Shown in pieces: positions 21,879 through 33,430 of a DNA stretch of 64,000 nt. This DNA is from Pezicula radicicola (Eukaryota > Ascomycota > Leotiomycetes > Helotiales > Dermateaceae), in NCBI GenBank assembly GCA_003008705.1, contig PDUO01000118.1:4591-68590 (forward strand). The letters run 5' to 3'. The notes beneath the pieces were generated by a model. That model was not told the DNA's origin. It made no database searches and saw nothing but the letters and a program-made list of their open reading frames with translations. A program made the translations under genes and the position numbers. The first letter of the stretch is position 1; each line of letters starts with the position of its first letter.

Positions 21879-23163
21879 ATGGCGCACAATTATATCCTTC
21901 AGTGCACTGCGGGGTCAGAATATGACATTAAGAAGCACCAGATAGTGCCTGTCAACTCCGCGGAAACAATACGCATAGATTCAGACCTGATAACCGTGGA
22001 TCTCAACGTGCGAATTCAAGTATGCTCTTGCCATGCCCCTGCTTATAAAATTTCCCAAAGTTAATGAGCACCCTCACAGTCCTACCGCGGCCTCCCACAC
22101 TCCTCCCCACGAACTTCCCCTTACTTCGATCAGCCACTGCACTCCAAGAACGGCGATCAGTACTCGATCGCATTCCGTTTTACACCAAAGAGTACCATCT
22201 CGGGCGAGGATCTTGTGTTTGGCAATGATTTCGACCATCCCATCCGCGATCGGTTACCACCTGGTTTTAGTACGGCATTTAGAATTGTTAAATGGGTTGT
22301 TGATCCGGGTTTAGATGGGGATGTTTATGCGGATCAACCGTATTTGTATGGACCTGCTGCGAGTAGTGTGAATACATTGCATGTTGGACAGAAAGTAGGT
22401 AAAGACAAAGATGCTGTGGTGAAGGATGGGGAGGTGGAGGGTACGGGATTGGTGTTTGAGGAGGGTGGTGATGAGGATGGGTTGTTGGTGAGGAGTGAAA
22501 ATGGTGTTCCAGAGGAGGAGGCTGCCAGGAAGAAACACTTTTTGAATGTGGAGAATAGGAAGGGGTGGGAGTGGGAGGAGGGGAGGGTTTATGGTTGTGA
22601 TTTTTTTAATCCTTATTTGGATTTTAATGGTATGTTTGCTTTCTTCTTTCTCTCTCTCTCCGACTTCGAGGTCGAAGTGGATGATTGCATATGTTGATAT
22701 ATGGCTAGACTTCGCGTTGAGATTACCTGGCTTTACGCTACCAATTATGAGATACTGGGATGGACAAGGACTTAGGTACGTTATTTTTCTTTTGACTTGG
22801 TACTTAAGTTTTATTTGTTTATTTGTTTATTTATTATATCATCCATATTGTCCCCCAAATATCAAGGTTTGACCCAGTATACCAACACACATATGTTATA
22901 TCAATAGGAAAGAGCAGAAGCGCTCACACACGCTCAGATATGTGCTCAAGAACCGCAAGACTGATCAAGTTCTCTTCGCCGTATCATTTACGCTTTATTT
23001 GAAGGAGGATGTTGATAAGCAGGGGAATATTAAGCAGGGTGTTGAGGGTGGTGTGCCGTTTAAGGGGACGGCGAAGGGCTTTGGTGATGAGGAGGAACAT
23101 GAGAAGGAGAAGGAGGAGGTCAAGGACAATTTGCCGCAGACGAACGATGATGATGTTGATTGA
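21879..23163 (+). CDS. DUF1769 (UPF0590) family protein, 327 aa
   Basis: Four exons (21879-22019, 22080-22629, 22709-22775, 22938-23163) join in exact phase. Donors are GTATGC, GTATGT and GTACGT; acceptors are ACAG, CTAG and TCAG. The product shows the family pattern: an N-terminal sheet (YILQCTAGSEYD), FGNDFDHPIRDRLPPGF, a Trp/Gly/Asp-rich stretch ending RVYGCDFFNPYLDFN, then FALRLPGFTLPIMRYWDGQ and RYVLKNRKTDQVLFAVSF. The C-terminus is acidic and low-complexity. This fungal family has no established biochemical role. It is probably cytosolic or nuclear, with no signal or membrane segment. An insert rich in Glu/Gly at about residues 140-180 is likely a flexible loop. Confidence 0.85.
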
Positions 23164-24175
23164 GTGAGTGAGGGAGGGAGGGAAGGAGGGAGCTTTTGGT
23201 GAAGCATGGTTGGGAGTTTTGGACTGATGGACTTGGGGGAACGCGAGCTGGGGAGCTGGGCTTGGTATATAGGTGTTAATACCTGGGAAAGGAACCTTAC
23301 TGTATAGAAATACGGATACCTATGGGTACAAAAGGACGGGACACGGGAGACCAACGGTGATACATTAGAAGCATAGAATAGGTAAAATACATTTGCGATG
23401 CTAGCAAGATATTGATTCTGAACTAACAGGTTTTTGGTCTCTTGCGGGGCCTTAGATATTGCTTACTCAATGAGGTTTCTTGAAAGAACATCTCGATTAG
23501 ATGCCAACATTGGCAGTACGTTTAGGTACCTAGCCTAGATAGAGTCCATAGATCAGTGCGTGTTACACTATTGATAGAAACTGCTAATCCAGTCAATGAA
23601 TTGCTTCGTCCTGAGAATTTAATCCTCCTTCAAAGCTGCTGTGAAGATAAAGAGCAATTATCATAGGCCGGAGAAACTCTCCGATTGCACAAAAGTCAAT
23701 TGCCTGAACAGATCACTTCCAAGCAGGTACAAGCAAAATTATGTAGGCCGTGCTGGATCGATTCCGGCCGGAAGCCACCGCTCTTCCGCTTCCCCCTCCT
23801 TCCAAATCCGTTCGAACGCGACATTTTTTCTTTATCTCGAAGCATACACAGACGCCGCGCCTACGATCATTATCAGAATGCATCCTCATAGGCTCATAGG
23901 CTTCATAAGCCCCCATTCCCAATGTCATGCGTATGACAATTACAGTATTGGAAGAGGGTCGCTACGTTGCGAAAAGTCTCGGCAGGTCCCTGAGAGGCTG
24001 AGCGGCGATGTTGATCGGCTTCAACCGTACCCTCCGTAAGTTTAGTTTGGTTACTGTGTAGGTTCAAGTATTTAAAGATCTTCTGTTGCCCCATCGTATC
24101 ACTCAATTTTGATACACAGCTCAGCTTTGTCAGTCATAACATACGCACATTACTACTGCCACACAGTTAGAAACA
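23164..24175. other. intergenic, about 1 kb
   Basis: A GA-rich run follows the DUF1769 stop (GAGTGAGTGAGGGAGGGAGG). The right end is the dioxygenase promoter. No gene is recognised in between. Confidence 0.45.
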
Positions 24176-25375
24176 ATGGCTATCAAAACTCTTGAAGTTC
24201 GCCCTCTGAAGCCATCCGGGCCTTCGCCATCCGCCGTTGATTTCGGTGTCGAGATTATTAATGCCGACGTAAATAATCTTTCCGATGAAGATTTTGCGGT
24301 CATCAAAGAGGCCTTGTACAGGAGCCATGTTGTCATCTTGAGGAACCAGGAGGGTCTGACGCCAAAGGCTCAGTTTGAGTTGACAAAGAGGTTTGATCCG
24401 GCTAGTGATACTTATGGACATGGGAAGACGTTGGATGCCAAAAGGAGTGTGTGAGTTTTGCCCTAGTGAGATGATGGTGGTGGTGAATGGACATGAACAC
24501 TGACCAGCATTTATAGCTTGCACCCCGATCTCAAGACTATTCCACACCAGCCGCAGGTTCAGGTAATTGGTAATGGTTTTTTCGAAGAGTACGAGGGGTT
24601 ACACAACGTTACATTGCGACACCCACACCATGCCAAATTTCACAAGACACACGTCCCTGAGGAGGAGGACCTGGATTTCACAAGATTCTTCAGATGGCAC
24701 ATGGACGCAGCTTTGTACGCTCTGAATCCACCCAAGGTCACCTCCCTCATGGCTGTTATGGTTCCCGAAGGTCGACGCCAGACACTCCGATACGATGACG
24801 GTACAGGTGATGAACTTGATGTTCCCCTCGGCACAACTGCCTTTGTATCAGGACAGAAGATGTACGATCTGCTGTCCGAAGAAGATAAGGAGTTCGTACG
24901 GGGCGCTAAAGTTGAATACGCGCCGCATCCTTATATTTATATAAGTTCAGCCAGGTCCAATTCAACCGGCCTCGGAATGGTATCCGAGGGGCTCGAACTT
25001 CCACTTTCTGACCTCCCTCCGGTCAACGATGCTGACATTAAGATCCTGCCTATGTGTTTCAAGAACCCTCTCACCGGCAATCTTGCTCTTCAAATCCATC
25101 CTAGCGTCGTCAAGGCTATTCATCTTCCTAACGGAGACGTTATGACTGATTTGAAGGAGGTCCGGGATTTAGTTTACCGACTGCAACGCCCGGGTATTGC
25201 ACCAGAGTTGGTTTACGCCCATGACTGGAAACAGGGCGATTGTGCACTTTTCAACAACCAAGGTGTCTTGCACAGTGTCGTCGGAGCCTTTAGTCCTGAG
25301 GAGAAGCGACTTTTCAGACAGTGCAACATGGCTAGTAGCGAGGGAGTTATGGGCCCCGATGGGAAGCTCTACTAA
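24176..25375 (+). CDS. xanA: xanthine dioxygenase, Fe(II)/2-oxoglutarate-dependent (XanA type)
   Basis: TauD/TfdA-fold enzyme that converts xanthine to urate with 2-oxoglutarate, O2 and Fe(II), a fungus-specific alternative to xanthine dehydrogenase. There are two exons (24176-24450 and 24517-25375) giving 377 residues, close to the roughly 370 of Aspergillus XanA. The metal triad is His153 and Asp155 (RWHMDAALYALNPP) plus His344 (NNQGVLHSVVG). Motifs I associate with XanA are also present: RYDDGTGDEL, YAPHPYIYISSARS and LQRPGIAPELVYAHDW. The assignment to XanA rather than a general taurine-type dioxygenase rests on memory of those motifs. No purine catabolism genes lie beside it. Confidence 0.85.
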
Positions 25376-27345
25376 TATGTATGGAGAGTGTAGCTTTCTT
25401 TTCGCATTTTGGATCTTTCCTTTTGTTATATGGGAGTGTTTACGAACTCGGCGTAATGACGCATCTAAGCCTCGAATGGAGAGGAACTCGGCGTTTGAAC
25501 GTAACAAAGCGTATACCCCTTTTTGCTTTGTATCGAATTGAGAGGTAGAAAGAAAGGACTTTTTGAGTTTCTTCTTAATGGACCAAGCTAGCGTGAACAG
25601 ACTCAATCACACACTTAACTTCCAGCCGCTTGAATTATTTCCACACCTTTTCATGGAACCGTGTCCGCTTTGAACTTGAAGCAGCTAGTACTCCGGTCCT
25701 GGAGTCGGTGAAGTATCTTTGTACAGCCTCAGGGAGCGCCAATGACGAAAGTTGGCTCCTATCTTAGCGAACGGGTCGCCTTACGCTTCTACTGTAGAAG
25801 GGTCTAGAAGGACGAGCTTTCGGGCCGGAACTAGTCAACTTCTATCGTTTGTCAGATGGCTGGGATGATGATGGTCAACTTATTGATTTACATACATCAT
25901 TTACCCTGTCCTTCACGAGTTCACCGTGCTTTTGTTGGGGAAGTATAATCTTCATAAGTACTGCAGTGCAGCAATACCTTTCACATGGTGCGTATTACCT
26001 TACTGTATCGAACCCCTCATTCTCACATGCTTTCCAAAAATGGAAAGCCAAGAAAGATTAGAGATTAAGATGCAAGACCCCTCCATTCCCTAAGATGGGT
26101 TGCACTGTACGAGTTGGGTTGCACAGTGATGAGACTGCAGTCAGACACCCTTTTATAATACTGTAGGCGCTGGGATCTGCGTTCAGCCGCGTGATTTTTC
26201 GAGGTGAGCACCAGGAGGCTGACACAATGTCTGACATGTCTTATATACATCGTATTTGTAGTCGTGAAGCTTGTGAAAATGCCATCAGAGGCCATCCTGA
26301 ATTTCGATTCACTCTGCACACTGCACTCACTGCACTACGGTTATAGACGGCCCGCTGGCGGTGAGTGAGACAGAATCATCATGATCCGCCAACCACAAGA
26401 ACAATGTCTTGAGCTGTAGACGGCGGTCAACGGATGAGCATGTTAGTTCCGCTGCAGAGAGGCCCTTCGAGTCAAGGAGTTCATGGCCTTCCGCTCGTGG
26501 GTGGCTGCAGTTGAGTCAGCCCAATACAGAAGCGCCTCCAGCGGATAACATCTCGCAGTCAAGCGTCGCAAAGGGTGTGGCCACGATACGACGAACTCCC
26601 TCGTCCGAGTCAGCTGAGTAGATGTAAAACAAGGGAAAGACACATATGGGGTACGCCATAAGGATGACAGGAGAGGGTAATCCTTCGAAGAGGGGACACC
26701 CACACCGAGATCTCGTATGTAAGCCTCCCTACAGTAACCCTTGTGGCCTCTCCAGAGATTCCCCGTCCTTTGGGGAAGCTGGGGGGTGGTGAGGTAACAG
26801 CGGGGATTCTTTTTGCGCCCTTGCCCCAGGCAAGGATTGGGCAGCCAGCAGCGAGTAGGGAAACAAAGAAGTTCAGACGCACCAATTATCCTGGCTTCGT
26901 TAACAGTTCAGCGCAGGTGCAAAAGACTTTCGGGATCACCTGAACAGGCCTTATTGGCCTTGAACGTGGCTCATAGGGTAGGCTCGCATGCTTAGAATGC
27001 TACCGTAGAAAGGGCACGGCCTCTGCGGAATCCAACCTGGTGACACTCTAGGGCCAATCTCCGGCACTAGGAATAGCATTATTACACCGATTAACACCCT
27101 GGAGAGTAGTGGAGTAGTGGAGTCCCATCCAAACCCAGGCACCAGAAACAGTAAGTACGTCGTTTTCCGAGGGAAAACTAGTCGTGCACTCTATCATACC
27201 TCATCATCCACCATCCTAATTACACACGACAGAACTACTATTCCAAGTCTTCTTTTCCACAATCCCATTACCTCCTCCTGCCACACAAATCACAACCCAC
27301 CCCGCGCGACAAAGACATGCTATATGGCGTGCGACCGAATAAAAT
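25376..27345. other. 2-kb intergenic region
   Basis: No supported gene on either strand. Frames around 26400-26950 are GC-richer but carry no motif. The last 200 bases are the CT/CA-rich leader of the lipase gene. Confidence 0.45.
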
Positions 27346-29784
27346 ATGGGAGCGCTAGAATACCTCCAGCAGAGGCCCTTGCACTGTGCACACGATGACC
27401 ATAAAATTAAGAACACCTCACTATCTCAACAGAATAACGACGACAAGGCTCGAGCACGGCACAATTCGCTGTCGCGGAGGCCATCAACCTGGGGCTTGCT
27501 AGCACCCGCAGCCCGGATCCTCAAAGGGAGTGCCGACTTGGTCAGCGGTGCGGTGTGGCAGCTTCGCGATGGCTACACGGACGAGGAACGAGAGGCTATG
27601 AGGAAGAAGAACGAGAGGAGTCAGATTCTGACACTGAGGATGAAGAATGCGAAAAAGGTGCATCAATGGAGCGAGGCAGCGAAGGAGCTGGATATATTGG
27701 AGGACCACGAGTCGTGGAAACAAGATCCCAACTCGCCAGATTTTGATGCTTCCCTGATCGAAACTCGTTTGAAGCAGCTGGACAAGGCTAGGATCGATTG
27801 CGATGTCAAGGCGATGCTGAATCTGGTGCGGACTTCACTGTCGAGAGATCTGGGAGGCATGGGGAATATACGGTTGTACAAGCACTCGCATATTGGAACA
27901 AAGGATCTCATTGAGCGGTATATTGATTCGACTGTGGACACGATCAAGTCTCTGGTCGAGACAAGCAAACATAGCCTGCCAGACGGAATGGACTCGAAGG
28001 ATATCCTCGAACAGGTCATCTACGCGAGACAGTCCTTTGGAAGGAGCGCATTGCTGTTGAGCGGTGGAGCGACATTTGGAATGAACCACGTAGGAGTATT
28101 GAAAGCACTTTTCGAGGCCAATTTGCTACCACGGATCATTTCGGGTGCTTCAGCAGGAAGCATCGTTTGCTCCGTTTTGTGTACCCGCACGGACGAGGAA
28201 ATCCCAGATCTTCTAAAGTCATTCCCTTATGGCGACTTGGCTGTTTTCGAGGACGCTACAAGAGAAGATGGCGTCTTGGACCGGATACATCGACTCTTAA
28301 CGCAGGGTGCGTGGATCGACAACAAACATCTGACTCGAGTGATGCAGGAACTGCTTGGCGATATGACCTTCCAAGAAGCATACAACCGAACGCGCAGGAT
28401 TCTGAATATTTGCGTTTCTTCGGCATCTGTTTACGAGCTCCCTCGACTTCTCAACTATATTACCTCTCCCAATGTCATGATTTGGTCCGCGGTCGCAGCA
28501 TCTTGTTCCGTTCCATTGCTTTTTTCAGCTGCTTCACTTCTAGTAAAGAATCCACTGACGGGGGAGAACATACCGTGGAATCCCACGCCTCAGCGGTGGA
28601 TTGATGGGAGTGTGGACAATGATCTCCCAATGACACGTTTGGCGGAAATGTTTAACGTCAACCATTTCATCGTCTCTCAGGTCAACCCTCACGTGGTCCC
28701 CTTTTTAGCCAAGGATGACGAAGCTATTACGCACGATGCACAAACAGGTGGCGCTAGTGGTCCTGGTTGGATCTACACGCTTACTCACCTCGCAAAGGAT
28801 GAGGCTCTCTATCGGATGCAGGTTCTTGCGGAACTTGGCATTTTCCCAAATCTTGTCACGAAAGCCCGGTCCGTCCTCAGCCAGAAGTACTCGGGTGATA
28901 TCACGATATTGCCACAAATTGAGTACAAGGACTTTCCACGAATGCTGAAGAACCCCACAGCCGAGTTCATGATGCAGACTTGTCTTTCGGGCGAACGAGC
29001 TACATGGCCAAAACTAAGCAGGATACGTAATCACTGCGCAGTAGAATTAGAGCTAGATGCTGCTGTTCGGAAATTAAGAGCTCGAGTTGTATTTAGTCCT
29101 AGCCAGGTGGACCTGCGACGTATGACAACGGGAAGTGTTTGCAGCTCACCTAGGAGGACAGGGAGAAGGCGGAGAAGCAACAGTAACGTTCTCACCCTTC
29201 AATTTGGCCGAACAAATTCAGTCGAGGACAAAGAGACAAGGGCGCTTCCATCAAGAACAGCTAGTTCACACTTCATTACCAGACGCTACATTCCACCTTT
29301 AGGACCGATGTCTAAATCTAAGTCGCGCTCAGGAACACCCGCTCATACACCCCTTCAGGACGGACCGGCCAACGCATCCTTCAATTTCCCCACACATTCC
29401 GCTCGTCGCGCATTACACCTCAATCTCCAAATTCCCGATGCTTCCTCAGCAGAGGAAACCACTCAATCTCTACCGAGCTCCGACGCAGACATCGATTCAC
29501 ATACTGATGAGAGTAGTCCTGAGCCAGAATTATGGGGAAATGACGCTGGATTGGGCATCTATTCTGAACAATTCGACGGTGCTGTTGACTTTTTCTCTAT
29601 CAATCAGCCGGTCACCCCACGTACCGATCATGTTCTAGCTACAGCTCCAGCTGCGTCAATTCCGCCTGTCTTTTCAAAGTCAAATCTTGCATTGCCATCA
29701 TCGGAGAAGAAGAAGGGTATGGCAGCAACAGCTCCTAGTAGTCCCGAGGTGCGATATAAGAGGCTGTTTCATGGTGCTAAGTAA
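27346..29784 (+). CDS. patatin-like lipase with DUF3336 (Tgl3/4/5-related), 812 aa
   Basis: Intronless. Residues about 70-230 match the DUF3336 region typical of yeast triacylglycerol lipases. The patatin domain follows: oxyanion motif LLLSGGATFG (236-245), nucleophile elbow GASAG with Ser269, and catalytic Asp420 in the motif WIDGSVDNDLP. Together these are the Ser-Asp dyad of patatins. The C-terminal 230 residues are Ser/Thr/Pro-rich and probably disordered. Family members act on lipid droplets, hydrolysing triacylglycerol and some acting on lysophospholipids or steryl esters. A hydrophobic patch at about 49-72 may be a membrane anchor. All catalytic elements are intact. Confidence 0.92.
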   Translation: MGALEYLQQRPLHCAHDDHKIKNTSLSQQNNDDKARARHNSLSRRPSTWGLLAPAARILKGSADLVSGAVWQLRDGYTDEEREAMRKKNERSQILTLRMKNAKKVHQWSEAAKELDILEDHESWKQDPNSPDFDASLIETRLKQLDKARIDCDVKAMLNLVRTSLSRDLGGMGNIRLYKHSHIGTKDLIERYIDSTVDTIKSLVETSKHSLPDGMDSKDILEQVIYARQSFGRSALLLSGGATFGMNHVGVLKALFEANLLPRIISGASAGSIVCSVLCTRTDEEIPDLLKSFPYGDLAVFEDATREDGVLDRIHRLLTQGAWIDNKHLTRVMQELLGDMTFQEAYNRTRRILNICVSSASVYELPRLLNYITSPNVMIWSAVAASCSVPLLFSAASLLVKNPLTGENIPWNPTPQRWIDGSVDNDLPMTRLAEMFNVNHFIVSQVNPHVVPFLAKDDEAITHDAQTGGASGPGWIYTLTHLAKDEALYRMQVLAELGIFPNLVTKARSVLSQKYSGDITILPQIEYKDFPRMLKNPTAEFMMQTCLSGERATWPKLSRIRNHCAVELELDAAVRKLRARVVFSPSQVDLRRMTTGSVCSSPRRTGRRRRSNSNVLTLQFGRTNSVEDKETRALPSRTASSHFITRRYIPPLGPMSKSKSRSGTPAHTPLQDGPANASFNFPTHSARRALHLNLQIPDASSAEETTQSLPSSDADIDSHTDESSPEPELWGNDAGLGIYSEQFDGAVDFFSINQPVTPRTDHVLATAPAASIPPVFSKSNLALPSSEKKKGMAATAPSSPEVRYKRLFHGAK

Positions 29785-30297
29785 ATAATGATATCCATTT
29801 TTCTTTTGTTGTCGTATTCGACATTTTAATTTAGCGAAGCATACTTGCATTGAGTAGAGCGGACATTTTACATTGGGGCTTGGGCTTGGGGAAGAGGATT
29901 AGTGCACAGAATCGGCGTTTTTGGATTCAGGGTTAGGTGGTTGGTTGGTCATAGGCTGAATCGGCCGGCAACGTTGTTTTCTAGCACGCGCACACGTGGA
30001 CGGGTTAAGATTGATGATCGATTATGAGAGAAGACTTGCATTTGTAATGGCGACTACATATAGATAGGTAACGAAAACTTGCTTTGTTAGCTTCATTCGA
30101 CGTTGGCCTAAAGTCATAATAAAAATTTCGATTCAATTCAGTTTAAGTCATTTTTCAAGGAAAGAGTAGGTACCTTAGAAAATATTGTTTTACTTAAAAA
30201 ATCTCTCATTTATTTTTCAACACGCTTCATTTACTTAACTTCCTAGCAAACGGAACCCGCCGCGCTATTAGTTCACTTGCGGAGTAGGTAATTCAAC
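29785..30297. other. intergenic between convergent genes
   Basis: 3' flank of the lipase gene and of the small Cys-rich gene on the other strand. Nothing is recognised. Confidence 0.5.
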
Positions 30298-30507
30298 TCA
30301 CATGATGATACACGTTGAACCTCCTCTTCCTCTCCCTCCACGACCACGACACTGAGGACACTTCTTCTTCGATCTCAAGTCTTCCACTTGGAAGCGGGGG
30401 CAGTGCTCTACTGGCTGCCCGTTCTCTAGGGGGTTTAGTTGACAGCGTCGGATCCGTTCTGTCTCATGATGACAACTCCAATATTCTGTCATAGTTAAAA
30501 CACACAT
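30298..30507 (-). CDS. small Cys-rich protein, 69 aa, possible C-terminal CaaX box
   Basis: The frame is open for 78 further codons upstream, but that part is Pro/His/Thr low-complexity. The start MCVLTMTEYWSC fits a common type of small fungal Cys/His protein that begins with a Met-Cys and a YxC...H motif. Visible pairs are YWSCHHETERIRRCQ, HCPRFQ and KKCPQCRGRG, which could bind zinc. The last residues are CIIM, the shape of a prenylation box. However, the stop lies in ATGTGAGTTG, so a GTGAGT donor could equally lead to an unseen last exon. Function unknown. Confidence 0.5.
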   Translation of the reverse strand: MCVLTMTEYWSCHHETERIRRCQLNPLENGQPVEHCPRFQVEDLRSKKKCPQCRGRGGRGRGGSTCIIM

Positions 30508-31342
30508 AGTTGTGGGTTGTGGGGTCTGCTGCAGGGTTTTGGTGGAAGGGGTTGAGGTGAGATTTGGGTCGGGGTGAGGTGTGAGTATCTGGAAGTGGGT
30601 TAGTGGGGGAGGGAAGTGATGGATGAGTTGAGATTGGATGGGATGAGATGGAGTTGGAGGGGGTATATGTAGTTTGTGTGATGGGTATTGTTTTGGGAGT
30701 GTATTGTCTTTGAGGTTGTGATGGTTTTTGATTAAAGACACGTTTCTTTGTTGTGCGAATATAATGTTATTGTTTGGTTCTTTAGTTGAGGTTTGTGGAT
30801 AAAGGGGATTGTTAGATGGCTTTTCATTGTTTTGGGGGAGTTCTCAAAGTCAAACAATTGTATGATCATTGTACTACCCGAAGCACAAGCCTTAAGCAAT
30901 AAAAACTCTCAACTGTTTAGAATTAATTTTTGACATCATTAAATGAAATTAAGACAATGCCGGCATTTGAGATGCTAAGGCTTTGTAATATATTCTTATG
31001 CGTCGCGTATTAGCGACGAGACACTCTTTATCCCATTCACTTCGCATCTTATTCACCAGCATGTCCATTCTTAAGAAAATTTGAGACCTTCAATGGTCTA
31101 ATCCGGTTATTGTTATTTAACAACGCAATCAATTTAAATTTGAATAACGACTTCAAGCATTGTGCTGAGAACAGTGAACAAATTTTTTTTCAAATTCAAA
31201 TAACAATGAATTCAACATTGTTTAAGAGCTTCTACTCGAGAACAATTACAGGCGCATCAAGTATTTATATTCTCTTCCTCTATAGTCCTATTCTCTATCA
31301 GAAACCCCAAACCAAAAAATAACTAGAAGCAAAGTCGCCAGC
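30508..31342. other. intergenic, divergent promoters
   Basis: Lies between two divergently read genes. The right part is AT-rich. No RNA gene or repeat is recognised. Confidence 0.45.
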
Positions 31343-32617
31343 ATGGATCAACACTCGCATAACGAAGACCAGAATCAATCTGGCTACGACAATGCTCCAC
31401 AGCAGACTCTACAGGAATATCTACGGGAAATGCTGCTACAACCTCCAGAACAGCCTCCACAACAATTTCCACAACTTATACAACGGCTTCTAGAGCAAAC
31501 TCAGCCTCAACCTCAACCTAGACCGCAACAGCAACTAATTATGCAGCAAGTAGATGTGGACGATCTCACATTCGCAGAGCTAGCTAAGGAACTCAGAGAC
31601 CGAGGGTTTCCTTACTCAACTGCGACAAAAGCAGAGAGAGCACAGCGATTACACAACGCAGGCATAAATACTGTTACTATCCAACAACAACTTCCGCAGC
31701 AGCAACTAGTTATGCAGCAACTAGATGTAGGTGACCTTACGATCGAAGAACTTACCAAGGAACTAAGAGATCGAGATCTCCCTCACTCAAAGGGGAGCAT
31801 AGCAGAGAGATCACAACGATTGCGCAATGCGGGCGTAAATATTGTTACTATCCAACGTGATATTAACCAGGATTTACCGCGAAGATACAGAGCAAAACAA
31901 CCACCTCAATCGCACCAAGAAGAGTGGGAGGAAAAGAGATACACCTGTAACTTCTGCGAAAAGCGCTATGGACGAATACAACATCTGAATCAGCATATCA
32001 AAATACATGGTCATGGCCCTCCGAGAACACAACAAGAATTTGACCAATCGAGAGGAGTAGAAGAAGCACAAGCCAGAATGGAAGCAATGCAAGGGGCAAC
32101 CCCTTCAGGGTTTCAAGATCAAGGTATCGAGATGCAAGAAGAGTTTGACCAGTTGCAACAGCTTCTCAGAGAAAAAGAATCTCCCAATCCTAATCAAGCT
32201 CCCCATGAGTCTGAACCGTCAATAGAAGAAATCCTCAACATGCCATTCCCCTCAGCAGAAGATCTCATGAACACACAATTCGGAGAGATGAACCCATCTC
32301 CAGCTCCACCACAAGAAAAAATATTCTCATCAGGTGAGTTCCCAGGCATGCCTTTTGCTAACATGAATCCAAATCTAGACACAGTTTTACAGCAAGAGAC
32401 CATCCTCACAATGCCGAGTCAAGAATTGTTCCCAGGAATCGCTGCTCAGTGGACCCCTGGTTACGATCGGGCCATTGGAATAGCACCCGAACAACAACCC
32501 CAACAGCAGATCCAGAGCCAAACACCAGAGCTAAACGAGAACTTTGACTTTGGAACCTATGGGCGGCCCAGGCCCAAGGAAAGCGAGAAGGAGGATGTAG
32601 GCATGCAGGATCTGTGA
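31343..32617 (+). CDS. Gln-rich protein with two SAP-like repeats and one C2H2 finger, 424 aa
   Basis: After a Gln/Pro-rich start, two copies of a roughly 55-residue unit stand in tandem at about 66-120 and 122-175. Each has QQQL(I/V)MQQ(V/L)DV, then DLTxxELxKELRDR, then an ERxQRL(H/R)NAG helix. The helix-turn-helix pattern fits a SAP motif, a DNA/chromatin-binding element. A single classical finger follows: YTCNFCEKRYGRIQHLNQHIKIH. The C-terminal half is Glu/Pro/Gln-rich and disordered, with repeated (L/I)xMPF-like patches. Single exon with an ATG in fair context. Likely a nuclear DNA-associated protein. I do not recognise this combination as a named family. Confidence 0.65.
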   Translation: MDQHSHNEDQNQSGYDNAPQQTLQEYLREMLLQPPEQPPQQFPQLIQRLLEQTQPQPQPRPQQQLIMQQVDVDDLTFAELAKELRDRGFPYSTATKAERAQRLHNAGINTVTIQQQLPQQQLVMQQLDVGDLTIEELTKELRDRDLPHSKGSIAERSQRLRNAGVNIVTIQRDINQDLPRRYRAKQPPQSHQEEWEEKRYTCNFCEKRYGRIQHLNQHIKIHGHGPPRTQQEFDQSRGVEEAQARMEAMQGATPSGFQDQGIEMQEEFDQLQQLLREKESPNPNQAPHESEPSIEEILNMPFPSAEDLMNTQFGEMNPSPAPPQEKIFSSGEFPGMPFANMNPNLDTVLQQETILTMPSQELFPGIAAQWTPGYDRAIGIAPEQQPQQQIQSQTPELNENFDFGTYGRPRPKESEKEDVGMQDL

Positions 32618-33160
32618 GAAACGAGAATAGCAGAGTATTAAAAAAAAAGGCAAGCTGGCTTGTACTTACCGAGATATGAAATTGAAAGGAATGAAGTTGG
32701 CAGTAGATGACTATGAATATAGGTAGTACTGATGGAAAATTGGTATAAAATAGCGTAGAGAATAGTAATGGTTTTGATACAATAATCAGTAAACACTAAA
32801 TGATCTGTGAATGTTGACTTGCGAAAGTGAAGCTAAGAATGAAATACGTACCGGTACTATCACACATGCTGAATTGTAAACTTATACAGAGGACAGGCCA
32901 TTCTACTTGCAGACTTCCAGTACAGAGAGTGCTAGATTTAAGGTCTTCTAGCAGTATAGAGAAATCGGGCTAGTGGTAGAAAAAAGGCGGCTTGCCACGG
33001 AATTTCTATAAAGGCGGTTCGCGCTAAACCTTAGCGCCTAGCACACTTCCTTCCCAAATACCTTTAAAACCACAAATACACTATACCCCTTCGTCAAACA
33101 AGACAAACTCGTCACCCTGACGCAAACTGGCACTGCTCCTCAAGTGTATAAATGAGACCA

Positions 33161-33430
33161 AAGACAAACTTGCTATGAGTCCTTACACGGCATTAAGACT
33201 GGGTTTTCTCCTCGACTTCAAGCTTCGGCATGAATGTTAGAGTCTATTCAAAAACAGCTAAAGATAAACCTGCTATGAGTCCTTCCTTACGCGGCAATAA
33301 GACTAGGTTTTCCTCGAATACAGGCTTGACGGCCAATGACTGTTCGAGTCTATTCAAATACAAAACTTGCAATAAGACCCTCTGGGGCAATAAGACTGGG
33401 TTTTACTCGATGTACAGCTTCGGCTGCCTT
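33161..33430. repeat. imperfect tandem repeat, about three units of 70-100 bp
   Basis: The words TGCTATGAGTCCTT, GGCA(A)TAAGACT(G/A)GGTTTT and GAGTCTATTCAAA recur in order at about 33161-33255, 33262-33358 and, more degenerately, 33359-33430. The units diverge by substitutions and small indels. Surrounding sequence from 33000 to 34060 is AT-rich and holds no supported gene. Confidence 0.6.
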
